Assembly (NCBI GenBank): GCA_964468755.1
Contig: CAYXWH010000017.1
Span: 1 to 27,498 of the forward strand
Source of the DNA: CAYXWH01 sp964468755
Lineage (GTDB): Bacteria; Chloroflexota; Dehalococcoidia; Dehalococcoidales; RBG-16-60-22
Direction: 5' to 3'
DNA: 27,498 nt
Each line of letters starts with the position of its first letter. The first letter of the stretch is position 1. The translations under genes were made by a program, and so were the position numbers. The notes under the pieces were generated by a model. It worked only from the letters and a program-made list of their open reading frames with translations, made no database searches and was not told the DNA's origin. Positions 7,169-14,772 of the stretch are shown piece by piece.

Positions 7169-8209
7169 ATGGCGAAAACCAGAGTTGGCATCATCAATGT
7201 TACCGGCTATGCCGGGTTAGAGTTAGCGCGGCTGTTATCCCGGCATCCTGAAGTAGAGCTTGTTTCGGTTACCGGGCGCAGCGCCGCCGGGAAGGCGCTG
7301 GGGGCGGTTTTCCCGCACCTGTCCGACATCGACCTGACTATCGCCAGTAAACTGGCAGAGGTTGACCTCGCTTTCTCGGCGATGCCCCATAAAGACAGCG
7401 CCGGCGGAATCATCCCGCTGCTCGACAACGGCATTAAAGTCATTGATATCAGCGCCGACTTTCGACTGAAGGATGCTTCCCAATACCAGGAGTGGTATGG
7501 CTTCACCCACCCCTCCCCGCAACTGCTCCAGCAGGCGGTCTACGGTATGCCCGAACTGCACCGCTCATCGATTGCTGCCACGGAACTGGTAGCCAACCCG
7601 GGGTGCTACCCGACCGGTGCCATTCTGGCACTGGCGCCGGCTGTGAACGCCGGGCTCATTGAAAGCAGCATCGTGGTCGACAGCAAGTCGGGTATTTCCG
7701 GGGCGGGCCGTACCCTTACCATGACCACTCACTTTGCTGAAGCCAATGAAGACACCACTGCCTATGCCCTGGACGGTCACCGCCATCAGCCCGAGATTGC
7801 TCAGGAACTCAGCAACCTTCATCCCGAGCACTCGGTAGCCATTACCTTTGTCCCTCACCTGCTGCCGATGACCAGAGGGATACTGACCACCGCCTATGCG
7901 CCGCTCGTCCCGGGCAAGCTTGCCTCCGGGGAAAAGGCAAAGGATGAGCTAAAACAGCTTTACGTTGATTTTTACCGGAATGAGCCATTCGTAAGAGTAA
8001 CCGACTCTCCACCCCACACCAAGCACACCTGGGGCAATAACCTCTGCATGGTTCACCCCCACATCGACCTGCGAACCGGCAGTCTTATCCTCGTCAGCGC
8101 CATTGATAATCTGGTGAAAGGCGCCGCCGGAAACGCCGTCCATAACATGAACCTGATGCTCGGCTTACCGGAGACAACCGGACTGAACGCCGTGGCGGTT
8201 TTCCCGTAG
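7169..8209 (+). CDS. argC: N-acetyl-gamma-glutamyl-phosphate reductase
   Basis: This enzyme reduces N-acetylglutamyl phosphate to the semialdehyde with NADPH in cytoplasmic arginine (ornithine) synthesis. The 346-residue length is typical. The N-terminal Rossmann motif reads NVTGYAGLELARLL (10-23). The catalytic cysteine is C146 in NPGCYPTG, and the general-base histidine region is GHRHQPEI. Substrate-binding stretches such as KSGISGAGR are also present. The ATG at 7169 has AAAGG about ten bases upstream. It stands alone here, with no argJ, argB or argD next to it, and is convergent with the pab operon. Confidence 0.95.
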   Translation: MAKTRVGIINVTGYAGLELARLLSRHPEVELVSVTGRSAAGKALGAVFPHLSDIDLTIASKLAEVDLAFSAMPHKDSAGGIIPLLDNGIKVIDISADFRLKDASQYQEWYGFTHPSPQLLQQAVYGMPELHRSSIAATELVANPGCYPTGAILALAPAVNAGLIESSIVVDSKSGISGAGRTLTMTTHFAEANEDTTAYALDGHRHQPEIAQELSNLHPEHSVAITFVPHLLPMTRGILTTAYAPLVPGKLASGEKAKDELKQLYVDFYRNEPFVRVTDSPPHTKHTWGNNLCMVHPHIDLRTGSLILVSAIDNLVKGAAGNAVHNMNLMLGLPETTGLNAVAVFP

Positions 8210-8328
8210 CCATCACTGTCTTGAGTCAATAAGGGGAGCCACTGCCTTCTGAGTCACATCCCTGACCGGGTTGTTACTGCCAACCGGAGTGACGTTAAGA
8301 GTTCAAAATATACTTGTTCCGCGATTCC

Positions 8329-9216
8329 CTATTCGGGAGCTGTCTCCCTCGCCACCATTTCCCGATAGGCAATACTCAACCGCCGGGTAACCGCACCCGG
8401 TTTTCCCGAGCCGATGGTTATCACCTTGCCCGCGCTATCCATGACCTCAACCAGTGGCATTATCTCCATTACGGAATTGGTGAGGAACGCCTCGTCAAAG
8501 TGCTTCAGGTCGCCCGGTTTCACCTCGTCTTCAGTAACGTCGATGTTAATTTCACGGGCGAGCTCCGTCACCACCCCGCGGGTAATGCCGGGCAGGATGC
8601 CGGTCTTTAGCGAAGGAGTAACCAGCCCGCCGGAAGCCACGAAAAAGACGTTGCTGACGCTACCCTCGGCAATACTCCCCCGCTCATTCAGCAGCAGCGC
8701 TTCGTCCCGCCCGGCGACCTCAGCTTCCCGCCTGGCCAGAAGGCTGAGCAGGTAGCTGGCTGATTTGAGCCGGGCCAGCGGCGACTGTGAGCAGCGACGC
8801 TCGGAAGCTATTACCGCGTGAAAACCACGCTCATAGACCGCTGCCGGGAGCGCGGTATAATGTCTCGCCGTAACCAGCACCGTCGGGGTTACCTGAACGC
8901 TGGACCCGGGGAAAGCATCCACCTCACCACGGGAGACAGTGAGCCGTAGCCGGGCATCGTGGAGATTGTTGGCTTGCAGCGTGTCCCGGCACGCCCCGGC
9001 GAGGTCAACACCGGTCAGCGATGCGCCCAGTCCAATAGATTCCGCAGCGTCACGAAGTCGCGCCAGATGCCGTTCCAGGAGAAAAATTGCCCCCTTATAG
9101 GCACGCATCGTCTCAAACAGTCCATACCCGTACAGGAAGCCCTGGTCAAAGACCGACACCCTCGCCTGCGAACGGGGCAGCAGCGCCCCGTTCAGGTAGA
9201 CAATTTCTTCAGTCAC
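8329..9216 (-). CDS. pabC: Aminodeoxychorismate lyase (class IV PLP enzyme)
   Basis: This 295-residue fold-type IV PLP protein has the Schiff-base lysine at K151 (ARLKSASYL), the phosphate-binding region EGSVSNVFFV, and FLTNSVMEIMPLVEV near the C-terminus. Sequence alone does not separate 4-amino-4-deoxychorismate lyase from branched-chain aminotransferase (IlvE) or D-amino acid transaminase. The position behind pabB and pabA favours PabC, which releases pyruvate to give p-aminobenzoate for folate. The start is GTG at 9216, and its GTGA overlaps the pabA stop. The four-base overlap implies translational coupling. It is the last gene of the operon. Confidence 0.8.
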   Translation of the reverse strand: MTEEIVYLNGALLPRSQARVSVFDQGFLYGYGLFETMRAYKGAIFLLERHLARLRDAAESIGLGASLTGVDLAGACRDTLQANNLHDARLRLTVSRGEVDAFPGSSVQVTPTVLVTARHYTALPAAVYERGFHAVIASERRCSQSPLARLKSASYLLSLLARREAEVAGRDEALLLNERGSIAEGSVSNVFFVASGGLVTPSLKTGILPGITRGVVTELAREINIDVTEDEVKPGDLKHFDEAFLTNSVMEIMPLVEVMDSAGKVITIGSGKPGAVTRRLSIAYREMVARETAPE

Positions 9217-9803
9217 CGTTCACCCCTTTCTGACGGAGCGGGCAGGTCCAGGAAATTGGTCAGCAGTTCATGCCCGCGGTCGGTCAGGATGGACTCCGGG
9301 TGAAACTGGACTCCCTCCACCACGTTATGCCGGTCCCGCACTCCCATAACCACTCCTTCATCGGTGCTCGCGGATACCTCAAGCGATGTCGGCATCGTTT
9401 CTCCGTCAATCACCAGCGAGTGATAGCGCCCCCCCATCAGCGGCGAGGGCAGCCCGGCGAAGATGGTCTTGCCATCGTGGTGAATCAGCGAGTTCTTGCC
9501 ATGCACCGGTACCGATGCCCGCCGTATTACGCCGCCGTAAACATAGCCGATGCACTGGTGCCCCAGGCACACGCCCAGAATCGGTATCTTCCCCCGAAAG
9601 GAACGCACCACATCGTTGGAGATACCGGCTTCCAGCGGAGTGCAGGGGCCGGGAGAGATAATAATATGGCTCGGCGCCATCATGGCAATCTGTTCCAGGG
9701 TAATCGCATCGTTACGGCAGACTACCGGCTCACGGCCCAGCTCCCCCAGATATTGCACCAGGTTGTAGGTGAACGAATCGTAGTTATCAATGACCAGAAT
9801 CAC
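9213..9803 (-). CDS. pabA: Aminodeoxychorismate/anthranilate synthase glutamine amidotransferase
   Basis: This 196-residue class I glutamine amidotransferase has the start NYDSFTYNL, the oxyanion segment SPGPCTP, the nucleophile C79 in GVCLGHQ, and the H168/E170 pair in QFHPES. It hydrolyses glutamine and passes ammonia to the chorismate-binding subunit encoded just upstream. In many bacteria one such protein serves both PABA and tryptophan synthesis (amphibolic PabA/TrpG). No trp genes are near here, so the PABA role is the safe call. The start is GTG at 9803, sharing GTGA with the pabB stop. Confidence 0.88.
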   Translation of the reverse strand: MILVIDNYDSFTYNLVQYLGELGREPVVCRNDAITLEQIAMMAPSHIIISPGPCTPLEAGISNDVVRSFRGKIPILGVCLGHQCIGYVYGGVIRRASVPVHGKNSLIHHDGKTIFAGLPSPLMGGRYHSLVIDGETMPTSLEVSASTDEGVVMGVRDRHNVVEGVQFHPESILTDRGHELLTNFLDLPAPSERGER

Positions 9804-11236
9804 GGTGACCCCTCCACGGCAACCTCTGCGGAGAGGCCCAGCGCCTGTATCAGCACCCTGGCTTTGTCCAGCGTCTCCACATACTCCGCTTCCGGCTCCG
9901 AGTCATAGACGATGCCACCCCCCACCTGAAAATATGCCCGCCCGTCCTTAACCAGAATCGTCCGGATAACGATGTTTATATCCATAGTGCCATTGAAACT
10001 CAGGTAGCCGATAGAGCCGGTATAGACGCTTCGCCGGGTCGGCTCTATCTCGTCGATAATCTCCATTGCCCGCACCTTGGGAGCACCGGTTATCGACCCA
10101 CCGGGGAAGGTGGCTTTAAGCAGGTCAATCCGCCCTTTCCCCGGGCATAGCTCACCCACCACGGTGGAGGTCAGGTGAAACACGGTGGGGTAGGTCTCCA
10201 GGATAGCCAGTTCGGTAACCCGCACCGTCCCGTAACGGCAGACACGACCCAGGTCATTCCGCTCCAGATCAACAATCATGATATTTTCCGCCCGGTCCTT
10301 GACACTCGATAGCAATTCCCGGGCAAGCGAACTATCCTCTCTCGCCGACTTACCCCGCGGTCGCGTCCCCTTGATGGGCCGTGTCTCCACCCGGTCGCCT
10401 ATTACCTTGAGAAATCGCTCCGGAGATGCGCCCACGATTTTCACCTCCTCAAAGCCAAGGTAGCTGGCAAAGGGAGCCGGATTTATAGAACGTAACTTCC
10501 GGTACAGCTCGTATGGCGGAATGTTCAGCTCCGTCTCAAACCGCTGGGACAGGTTCACCTGGAAAATATCACCGGCCCGTATGTATTCCCGGGCGGTGGC
10601 TACCGCGGCAATATATTCCTCCCGGGAGAAATTAGCATGTAACGTGACGCCCTCCTCCGGGGAAGCTGACCCGGTAACCATGACCGGAGAACCGTGGAGA
10701 ACAAGGTTCCTGACCTCGTTCAGTCGCTCTTCCGCCCTCCGCAACCTCTTCACCTCCTCCAGTTCCGGGAAACCGGTAGATACCAGGAATACCTTGCTAT
10801 CCTGATGGTCGACGGCGATAATCGCGTCGTAGAAAGCCAGATAGCACTCCGGTAACATCAAGTCATCAATTGCAGTAGTCGGCAGGCGCTCGATAAAATG
10901 GCACAGGTCATAGCTGAAGTACCCGACGGCGCCACCGACCAGGGGAACCGGGGCGGAATCATCATCCAGCGAATAGGTCTCCAGCAACTCGCCGACTACC
11001 TCAAAGGGATTTCCCCACCTGTCCTCCACCACACCATCCCGGCTCAGAGAAATGTGCTCCCCCCGACTTCGCAGCACCAGGAACGGCTCACCGCCGAGAA
11101 ACGAGTAACGCCCCAGCTTTTCCGGGTCCATACCGCTATCCAGAAAGAAACTGAACGGCTGGTCACGGACTATTTCAAATAGCTGGGGTGCGGTGAGCGG
11201 TGTCTCTATTTCAGCTATCAGCGGATAACGCTTCAT
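9800..11236 (-). CDS. pabB: Aminodeoxychorismate synthase component I
   Basis: This enzyme converts chorismate plus ammonia to aminodeoxychorismate, the first step to p-aminobenzoate. The 478 residues comprise an N-terminal subdomain and a chorismate-binding domain with ETRPIKGTRPRG, ENIMIVDLERNDLGRV, and PGGSITGAPKVRAMEIIDE. The region NPAPFASYL matches PabB-type proteins rather than the PSPYxFxL of TrpE, and the pabC neighbour agrees. The frame is open from 11311, but the MKRYPLIAEIETPL start at 11236 is the usual family N-terminus and avoids overlap with the divergent transporter. An anthranilate synthase role cannot be wholly excluded. First gene of pabB-pabA-pabC. Confidence 0.87.
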   Translation of the reverse strand: MKRYPLIAEIETPLTAPQLFEIVRDQPFSFFLDSGMDPEKLGRYSFLGGEPFLVLRSRGEHISLSRDGVVEDRWGNPFEVVGELLETYSLDDDSAPVPLVGGAVGYFSYDLCHFIERLPTTAIDDLMLPECYLAFYDAIIAVDHQDSKVFLVSTGFPELEEVKRLRRAEERLNEVRNLVLHGSPVMVTGSASPEEGVTLHANFSREEYIAAVATAREYIRAGDIFQVNLSQRFETELNIPPYELYRKLRSINPAPFASYLGFEEVKIVGASPERFLKVIGDRVETRPIKGTRPRGKSAREDSSLARELLSSVKDRAENIMIVDLERNDLGRVCRYGTVRVTELAILETYPTVFHLTSTVVGELCPGKGRIDLLKATFPGGSITGAPKVRAMEIIDEIEPTRRSVYTGSIGYLSFNGTMDINIVIRTILVKDGRAYFQVGGGIVYDSEPEAEYVETLDKARVLIQALGLSAEVAVEGSP

Positions 11237-11357
11237 TACTCTATATTCTATCTGTTCTATGACACGGTATCTGGTTACCTGAATTATATATCGAACCTGC
11301 CCCAATGACAAAGTGCAGCGTTGCCTGTTTCTTCCGGCTCTGCTATGCTGGATAAAA

Positions 11358-12641
11358 ATGAATGAATTTCAGAAGAGCCGTATTGACCGCAGGAGATTTC
11401 ACCGTCTGGACTATCTCAGGATTACCATCTTCGGCTTTGCCGTGACCGCGCTCTGGCAGAGCATACACGTCATCATCTTGCCATTACGAATACTGGACTT
11501 TGTTGCCGAATCGCAAAAGAATACCTACCTCGGTCTGCTGACCCTTGCCGGACTGGTCCTGGCGATGCTCGTCCAGCCGATAGCCGGAGCTATCAGCGAC
11601 CGCTCCCGCTTCAAATGGGGAAGACGCCGCCCGTTTATTCTGTTCGGCACGCTGGTAGCGCTGCTGCTCCTCCCCGGCATTGGTTCTGTCGGCAGCTACC
11701 TGGGCCTGTTTATTATCTACTGCCTGCTGCAGGTCAGCACCAATGCGGCACAGGGCCCTTACCAGGCATTCATTCCCGATATGGTCCCGGATGGGAAACG
11801 GGGGCTGGCTTCAGGAATGAAGGGTTTGCTGGAGATACTCGGCGGGGTTGCCCTGCTCTATCCCGTGGCACTCTTTATGGACCGCTATTTCTTTAGCCAG
11901 GGAGCCCAGTGGCTGTGGGCGGTGCTGGGGATGCTGGCCGCGGTGCTGCTGGTGGTTATGCTGGTCACCATACTGACGGTAAACGAAGCCCCAGCCACCG
12001 GGCGACCCGCCTCCCCACTACTGTCCACCCTGCGCCGGTCCTATAAGATCGACCTCAGGACAAACCGCAATTTTATCTGGTTCCTGGTATCACGAACGCT
12101 CGTCTTCATGGCATTTGCCACCATCCAGCAATTTGCTCTGAACTATCTCAGAGACGTTATTGGTGTCACCAATCCGGCTGAGGCAACTGCCCGCTTCTCT
12201 ATATTAGCGGTAGTAGCCATGCTGGCGGTGGTCTATCCCGCCGGTTATTTCTCGGACAGAATCGGACGGAAGCCAATTAATATCGCTTCCGGCTTGCTGG
12301 GAGCCGTTGGAATTGCCGTTATTTTCTTCACACAAAATTATGGTCTCATACTGATTGCCGCCGGCATTATCGGGGTGGCTATGGGTGCCTTCAACAGCAC
12401 CAACTGGGCGTTAGCTACTGACCTGCTGGCCCGCGATGAGGAGGCACGGTTCCTGGGCATTGCTAACATGGCAACCGCCGGCGGCGCTGCCCTGGCACGG
12501 CTTATCGGACCGGTAATTGATTTCGCCAACAGCCAGAGCGCCGGCATGGGTTATCAGATAATGCTGCTGGTCTGTTGTTTTTACTTCATTGTCGGGGCGC
12601 TGCTGATTGTGAAAATCAAGCGGCCGGTTCAATCAAGGTAA
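11358..12641 (+). CDS. Major facilitator superfamily transporter
   Basis: This 427-residue protein has about twelve hydrophobic segments in two halves. The MFS loop motif appears as SDRSRFKWGRRRPFI between helices 2 and 3 and as SDRIGRKP in the second half, and YQAFIPDMVP lies in the first half. These features resemble the sugar-type (SLC45/GPH-like) transporters more than drug exporters, but the substrate is not determinable. A frame opens at 11313. I prefer the ATG at 11358 because the first 15 residues of the longer frame look unlike an N-terminus, and GGAT precedes the inner ATG. It is transcribed away from pabB, and its end overlaps the convergent VTT-domain gene by 13 bases. Confidence 0.83.
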   Translation: MNEFQKSRIDRRRFHRLDYLRITIFGFAVTALWQSIHVIILPLRILDFVAESQKNTYLGLLTLAGLVLAMLVQPIAGAISDRSRFKWGRRRPFILFGTLVALLLLPGIGSVGSYLGLFIIYCLLQVSTNAAQGPYQAFIPDMVPDGKRGLASGMKGLLEILGGVALLYPVALFMDRYFFSQGAQWLWAVLGMLAAVLLVVMLVTILTVNEAPATGRPASPLLSTLRRSYKIDLRTNRNFIWFLVSRTLVFMAFATIQQFALNYLRDVIGVTNPAEATARFSILAVVAMLAVVYPAGYFSDRIGRKPINIASGLLGAVGIAVIFFTQNYGLILIAAGIIGVAMGAFNSTNWALATDLLARDEEARFLGIANMATAGGAALARLIGPVIDFANSQSAGMGYQIMLLVCCFYFIVGALLIVKIKRPVQSR

Positions 12642-13255
12642 GGCAGGACTGCCCCCCATCCCAGTGCCGCCAGCACGATGAAGACCACATACAGTATGGT
12701 CCTGCCCAGCCAGCAGACCAGGACAAACTTCCACAAGGGAAAGCGGAGGATACCCGCCGCCAGACCGACCAGGTCAAAGAACAGGGGTACCAGGGCGAAG
12801 ACAAAGACCGCCAGAACCCCCCACCGCTGCACCCAACCCACCAGTCTACGGTAGAGCTTGCTGCGTTCCGCGATGCCACGGCCGCTGTACCCGGCCATGT
12901 ACCCCACTATCTCGCCAATAGCCGCCCCGGCGCCACCAGCCAGCCCCACGATGATCGGCCCCATTATTCCCTTGACCGGATAGAAAAAAGCACCCAGACC
13001 GGAAAGCAGGGGCAGGACAATAGCCGGCAGAAGAACGGTGCCGTTCCCAATTAGGCTAATCAGAAAGGCACCGAAATATCCGGAATTACCCAGCGCCGCA
13101 ATCCGCTCCGGGTCTCGCCCCCAAAGAAACAGGACCACGACAATGGCGATAACCACCAGCAAGATAAACAGCGGAACGAACCTTTTTTTTACTCGTCCCT
13201 TCCAGCCGGCACTCACCGTTTGGTCACTGCTGGTTACCCTGTCCCTAGTGTCCAC
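12629..13255 (-). CDS. VTT-domain (DedA/SNARE-associated-like) membrane protein
   Basis: This 208-residue membrane protein has an N-terminal helix at about 25-45, then the VTT core. GAAIGEIVGYMAGYSGRGI corresponds to the conserved G-x-x-x-G-x-x-x-G-Y-x-x-G block. FALVPLFFDLVGLAAGILRFP corresponds to the re-entrant F-x-x-x-P-x-x-x-D-x-x-x-x-x-A-G block. Members of this superfamily act as lipid scramblases or in membrane homeostasis (known for DedA and VTT proteins). The specific role here is unknown. The annotated start is a GTG at 13255 with no visible Shine-Dalgarno, so the true start could be further in. It is convergent with the MFS gene. Confidence 0.75.
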   Translation of the reverse strand: MDTRDRVTSSDQTVSAGWKGRVKKRFVPLFILLVVIAIVVVLFLWGRDPERIAALGNSGYFGAFLISLIGNGTVLLPAIVLPLLSGLGAFFYPVKGIMGPIIVGLAGGAGAAIGEIVGYMAGYSGRGIAERSKLYRRLVGWVQRWGVLAVFVFALVPLFFDLVGLAAGILRFPLWKFVLVCWLGRTILYVVFIVLAALGWGAVLPYLD

Positions 13256-13265
13256 GGATAATCAC

Positions 13266-13295
13266 TTGCCTGAAGGATTTCGTCTTTGCTATACT
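13266..13295 (+). promoter_or_regulatory. Promoter of tRNA-Glu
   Basis: TTGCCT (13266-13271) and TATACT (13290-13295) are separated by 18 bases, with an extended -10 TGC just before TATACT. Transcription would start near 13302, a few bases before the tRNA 5' end at 13306. Confidence 0.6.
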
Positions 13296-13305
13296 TATGA
13301 TGCGT

Positions 13306-13381
13306 GCCCCCATCGTCTAGAGGCCTAGGACATCGGCCTTTCAAGCCGGTAACAGCGATTCGAATTCGCTTGGGGGCACCA
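13306..13381 (+). tRNA. tRNA-Glu (anticodon TTC), CCA encoded
   Basis: GCCCCCA (13306-13312) pairs with TGGGGGC (13371-13377). The anticodon loop CTTTCAA has TTC at 13340-13342. The T-arm carries GATTCGAATTC, and CCA is encoded at 13379-13381. A run of six T follows directly and may end transcription. The T-arm, the acceptor 3' strand and about 30 bases beyond are repeated in degenerate form at 14453-14506. Confidence 0.96.
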
Positions 13382-13411
13382 TTTTTTGTCTGTTATTGTA
13401 CCATAATTTGA
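13357..13411 (+). repeat. tRNA-Glu 3' end direct repeat, copy 1 (att-like)
   Basis: These 55 bases start in the T-arm (GATTCGAATTCGC) and run about 30 bases past the CCA end. They align with 14453-14506 at about 42 of 55 columns with a single one-base gap (hand count). A tRNA 3' end with a degenerate same-strand copy downstream is the classic left end of an element integrated in a tRNA gene. No integrase was found between the copies. Confidence 0.6.
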
Positions 13412-13462
13412 TGATTGTATAACCAGTAGCCTGACTTTTTTCATTTTTCTTTACGAATTCCA

Positions 13463-13564
13463 AGACCCGCGCCACTTTTGTCCCGCATACATACGAGAGG
13501 CATATTGGTCTGAACAGGCATAATTATATACTTATAAATCCAATATTCCAATGCGCGCGGGTCT
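13463..13564. repeat. Nested inverted repeats (102 bases), structured element
   Basis: AGACCCGCGC (13463-13472) is matched perfectly by its reverse complement GCGCGGGTCT (13555-13564). Nested inside is ATATTGG (13502-13508) with CCAATAT (13540-13546). The GC-rich outer stem around an AT-rich core could be a structured RNA or a miniature element with terminal inverted repeats. No flanking target duplication is visible. Confidence 0.5.
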
Positions 13565-13583
13565 AAATCACTCTAGATTTCCC

Positions 13584-13624
13584 TTTAACCCCCTGCCCAC
13601 ATTCCATGTTTGCAGGGGGTTAAA
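13584..13624. terminator. Perfect 13-bp hairpin downstream of the C_GCAxxG_C_C gene
   Basis: TTTAACCCCCTGC (13584-13596) and GCAGGGGGTTAAA (13612-13624) form a perfect 13-bp stem with a 15-base loop, 28 bases past the stop of the minus-strand gene. Neither strand has a strong T-run after the stem, so a terminator or transcript-stabilising hairpin is likely but not a textbook intrinsic terminator. Confidence 0.5.
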
Positions 13625-13651
13625 TCCACGGTATTGGTACAATATGACCAA

Positions 13652-14155
13652 TCAGGGAAGCAGTTTCTCTCTCACCGCTATTTCCGCCGCCCATTGAGCC
13701 GCTTTTCCCACTACCTCAAGGCAGTGAACCGTGTGAGCGCCTGCTTCCTCAAATTTCTCAAAATCGTCCGGGTCAGCAAGATAGAATGGCCTGCCCATAA
13801 CCTTGGTATGTATGTCACGACAAATAACAGTGCCGTACTCTTTAATAAATCTATCATGCAACTCATGACACAAGCTTTTATTTCTATTTCCAACACCCTC
13901 AGGGTCTTCAAAATTGTCTCTTTCACGCCCTAACAGCGAGCTAAGCACTATGATGCCCCCGGCATAAGCGCCGCAGCTACCGTCAGTAGTGCGACCACCG
14001 CCACCACCGAAACCTGTTGCCGCTTTAAATACGTCATCATTCTTGATATTAAAAGCATCAAATACGGCAGCGACTGCACACTGAGCACAACCTCTATATT
14101 TCCCCTCATACTTCTTTCCTAATTCATACGCTTTCTGGATTAACTCTTCACTCAT
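13652..14155 (-). CDS. C_GCAxxG_C_C family redox-type protein
   Basis: This 167-residue protein begins with a helix, then YRGCAQCAVAAVFD (C23, C26) and ATGFGGGGG, then SCGAYAGGIIVLSSLLG (C61), with further cysteines at C96, C112 and C145. Spaced cysteines around a GCAxxG-like block, a glycine-rich turn and CGA-x-x-GG are the pattern of the C_GCAxxG_C_C family (putative redox-active protein, often near anaerobic metal or electron-transfer genes). The function is not established. The ATG at 14155 has a perfect AGGAG seven bases upstream. It stands alone and lies between the two copies of the tRNA-Glu 3' repeat, which suggests it may be cargo of an old insertion. Confidence 0.8.
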   Translation of the reverse strand: MSEELIQKAYELGKKYEGKYRGCAQCAVAAVFDAFNIKNDDVFKAATGFGGGGGRTTDGSCGAYAGGIIVLSSLLGRERDNFEDPEGVGNRNKSLCHELHDRFIKEYGTVICRDIHTKVMGRPFYLADPDDFEKFEEAGAHTVHCLEVVGKAAQWAAEIAVREKLLP

Positions 14156-14381
14156 TCAATTCTCCTTTTTATTTTTTAGACTCTACATGGATCATTCAAA
14201 TAATAAAATCTACATACCAAGTCCTTTCTATAAAGCAATTTACTGCCCGGCTCTACTCAATAGACCGCCGCATAACGGGGGTAAATCACCACGCCAGGCA
14301 ATAATTTACCCCGTGTCAGGACTTCCTTTTGATAAATACTACCACGAGCCTGACGTGAAGTCAGACCGTTCCCGGCTACCC

Positions 14382-14422
14382 TATTACTACAGTTATCTAT
14401 GCACGATGAAACTGTAGTAATA
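14382..14422. repeat. Perfect 13-bp inverted repeat with 15-base loop
   Basis: TATTACTACAGTT (14382-14394) pairs perfectly with AACTGTAGTAATA (14410-14422). The stem and loop lengths are the same as in the hairpin at 13584-13624, though the sequence differs. It lies inside the putative tRNA-Glu-linked insertion, 36 bases from its right end. The role is unknown. Confidence 0.6.
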
Positions 14423-14452
14423 AAGAATATGCGTTAATTATTTATTGCCAAA

Positions 14453-14506
14453 GATTTGAATTCGCGGGTGGCAACAATTTTTATCTGCCATTTTACCACG
14501 TTTTGA
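14453..14506 (+). repeat. Degenerate tRNA-Glu 3' end direct repeat, copy 2 (att-like)
   Basis: GATTTGAATTCGC matches the tRNA-Glu T-arm at 12 of 13 bases. The following 41 bases track the acceptor 3' strand, CCA and downstream flank with scattered changes. The upstream part of a tRNA is absent, so this is not a second tRNA gene. It is best explained as the distal att site of an old integration, or as a remnant of duplication. Confidence 0.6.
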
Positions 14507-14772
14507 GATTCGCGTCACATCTTGCCCATTCCTTCACTGCCGCCTGGACCTGCCGCATGATACCGGCATCATTTCATGAAGGTATCCGCTCACCGATATG
14601 TTCCCGAGTCGGCTACTTCTTATGGGAGACAACCAGTAAAAATCGGGGTAAACATGGTAGTAATATTGAAAATAGTAGTATACAATCCCAGAAATATGAA
14701 ACGCCTTCAGCAGTAAAACAACCATTGCGGAATAGGACCAGGACAACCGATAAAGCGAGGTAGACCCGGGAA

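Larger units (their letters stand above)
14156..14772. other. Gene-free region with inverted repeats
   Basis: I see no credible gene in these 617 bases. They contain an imperfect inverted repeat (14275-14286 with 14304-14314), a perfect 13-bp hairpin (14382-14422), and the second copy of the tRNA-Glu 3' repeat (14453-14506). The short open frames lack ribosome binding sites and family resemblance. Confidence 0.55.

Noticed and set aside
9800..11236. Anthranilate synthase TrpE for the pabB gene
   Set aside because: The NPAPFASYL segment is PabB-like, a pabC-type gene follows, and no other trp gene is near.
14453..14506. A second tRNA-Glu gene or pseudo-tRNA
   Set aside because: Only the T-arm and 3' acceptor strand are present. 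The D-arm, anticodon arm and 5' acceptor strand are missing upstream.
14666..14686. Promoter for the usp gene (TTGAAA with TACAAT)
   Set aside because: The spacer is only nine bases, too short for a sigma-70 promoter.
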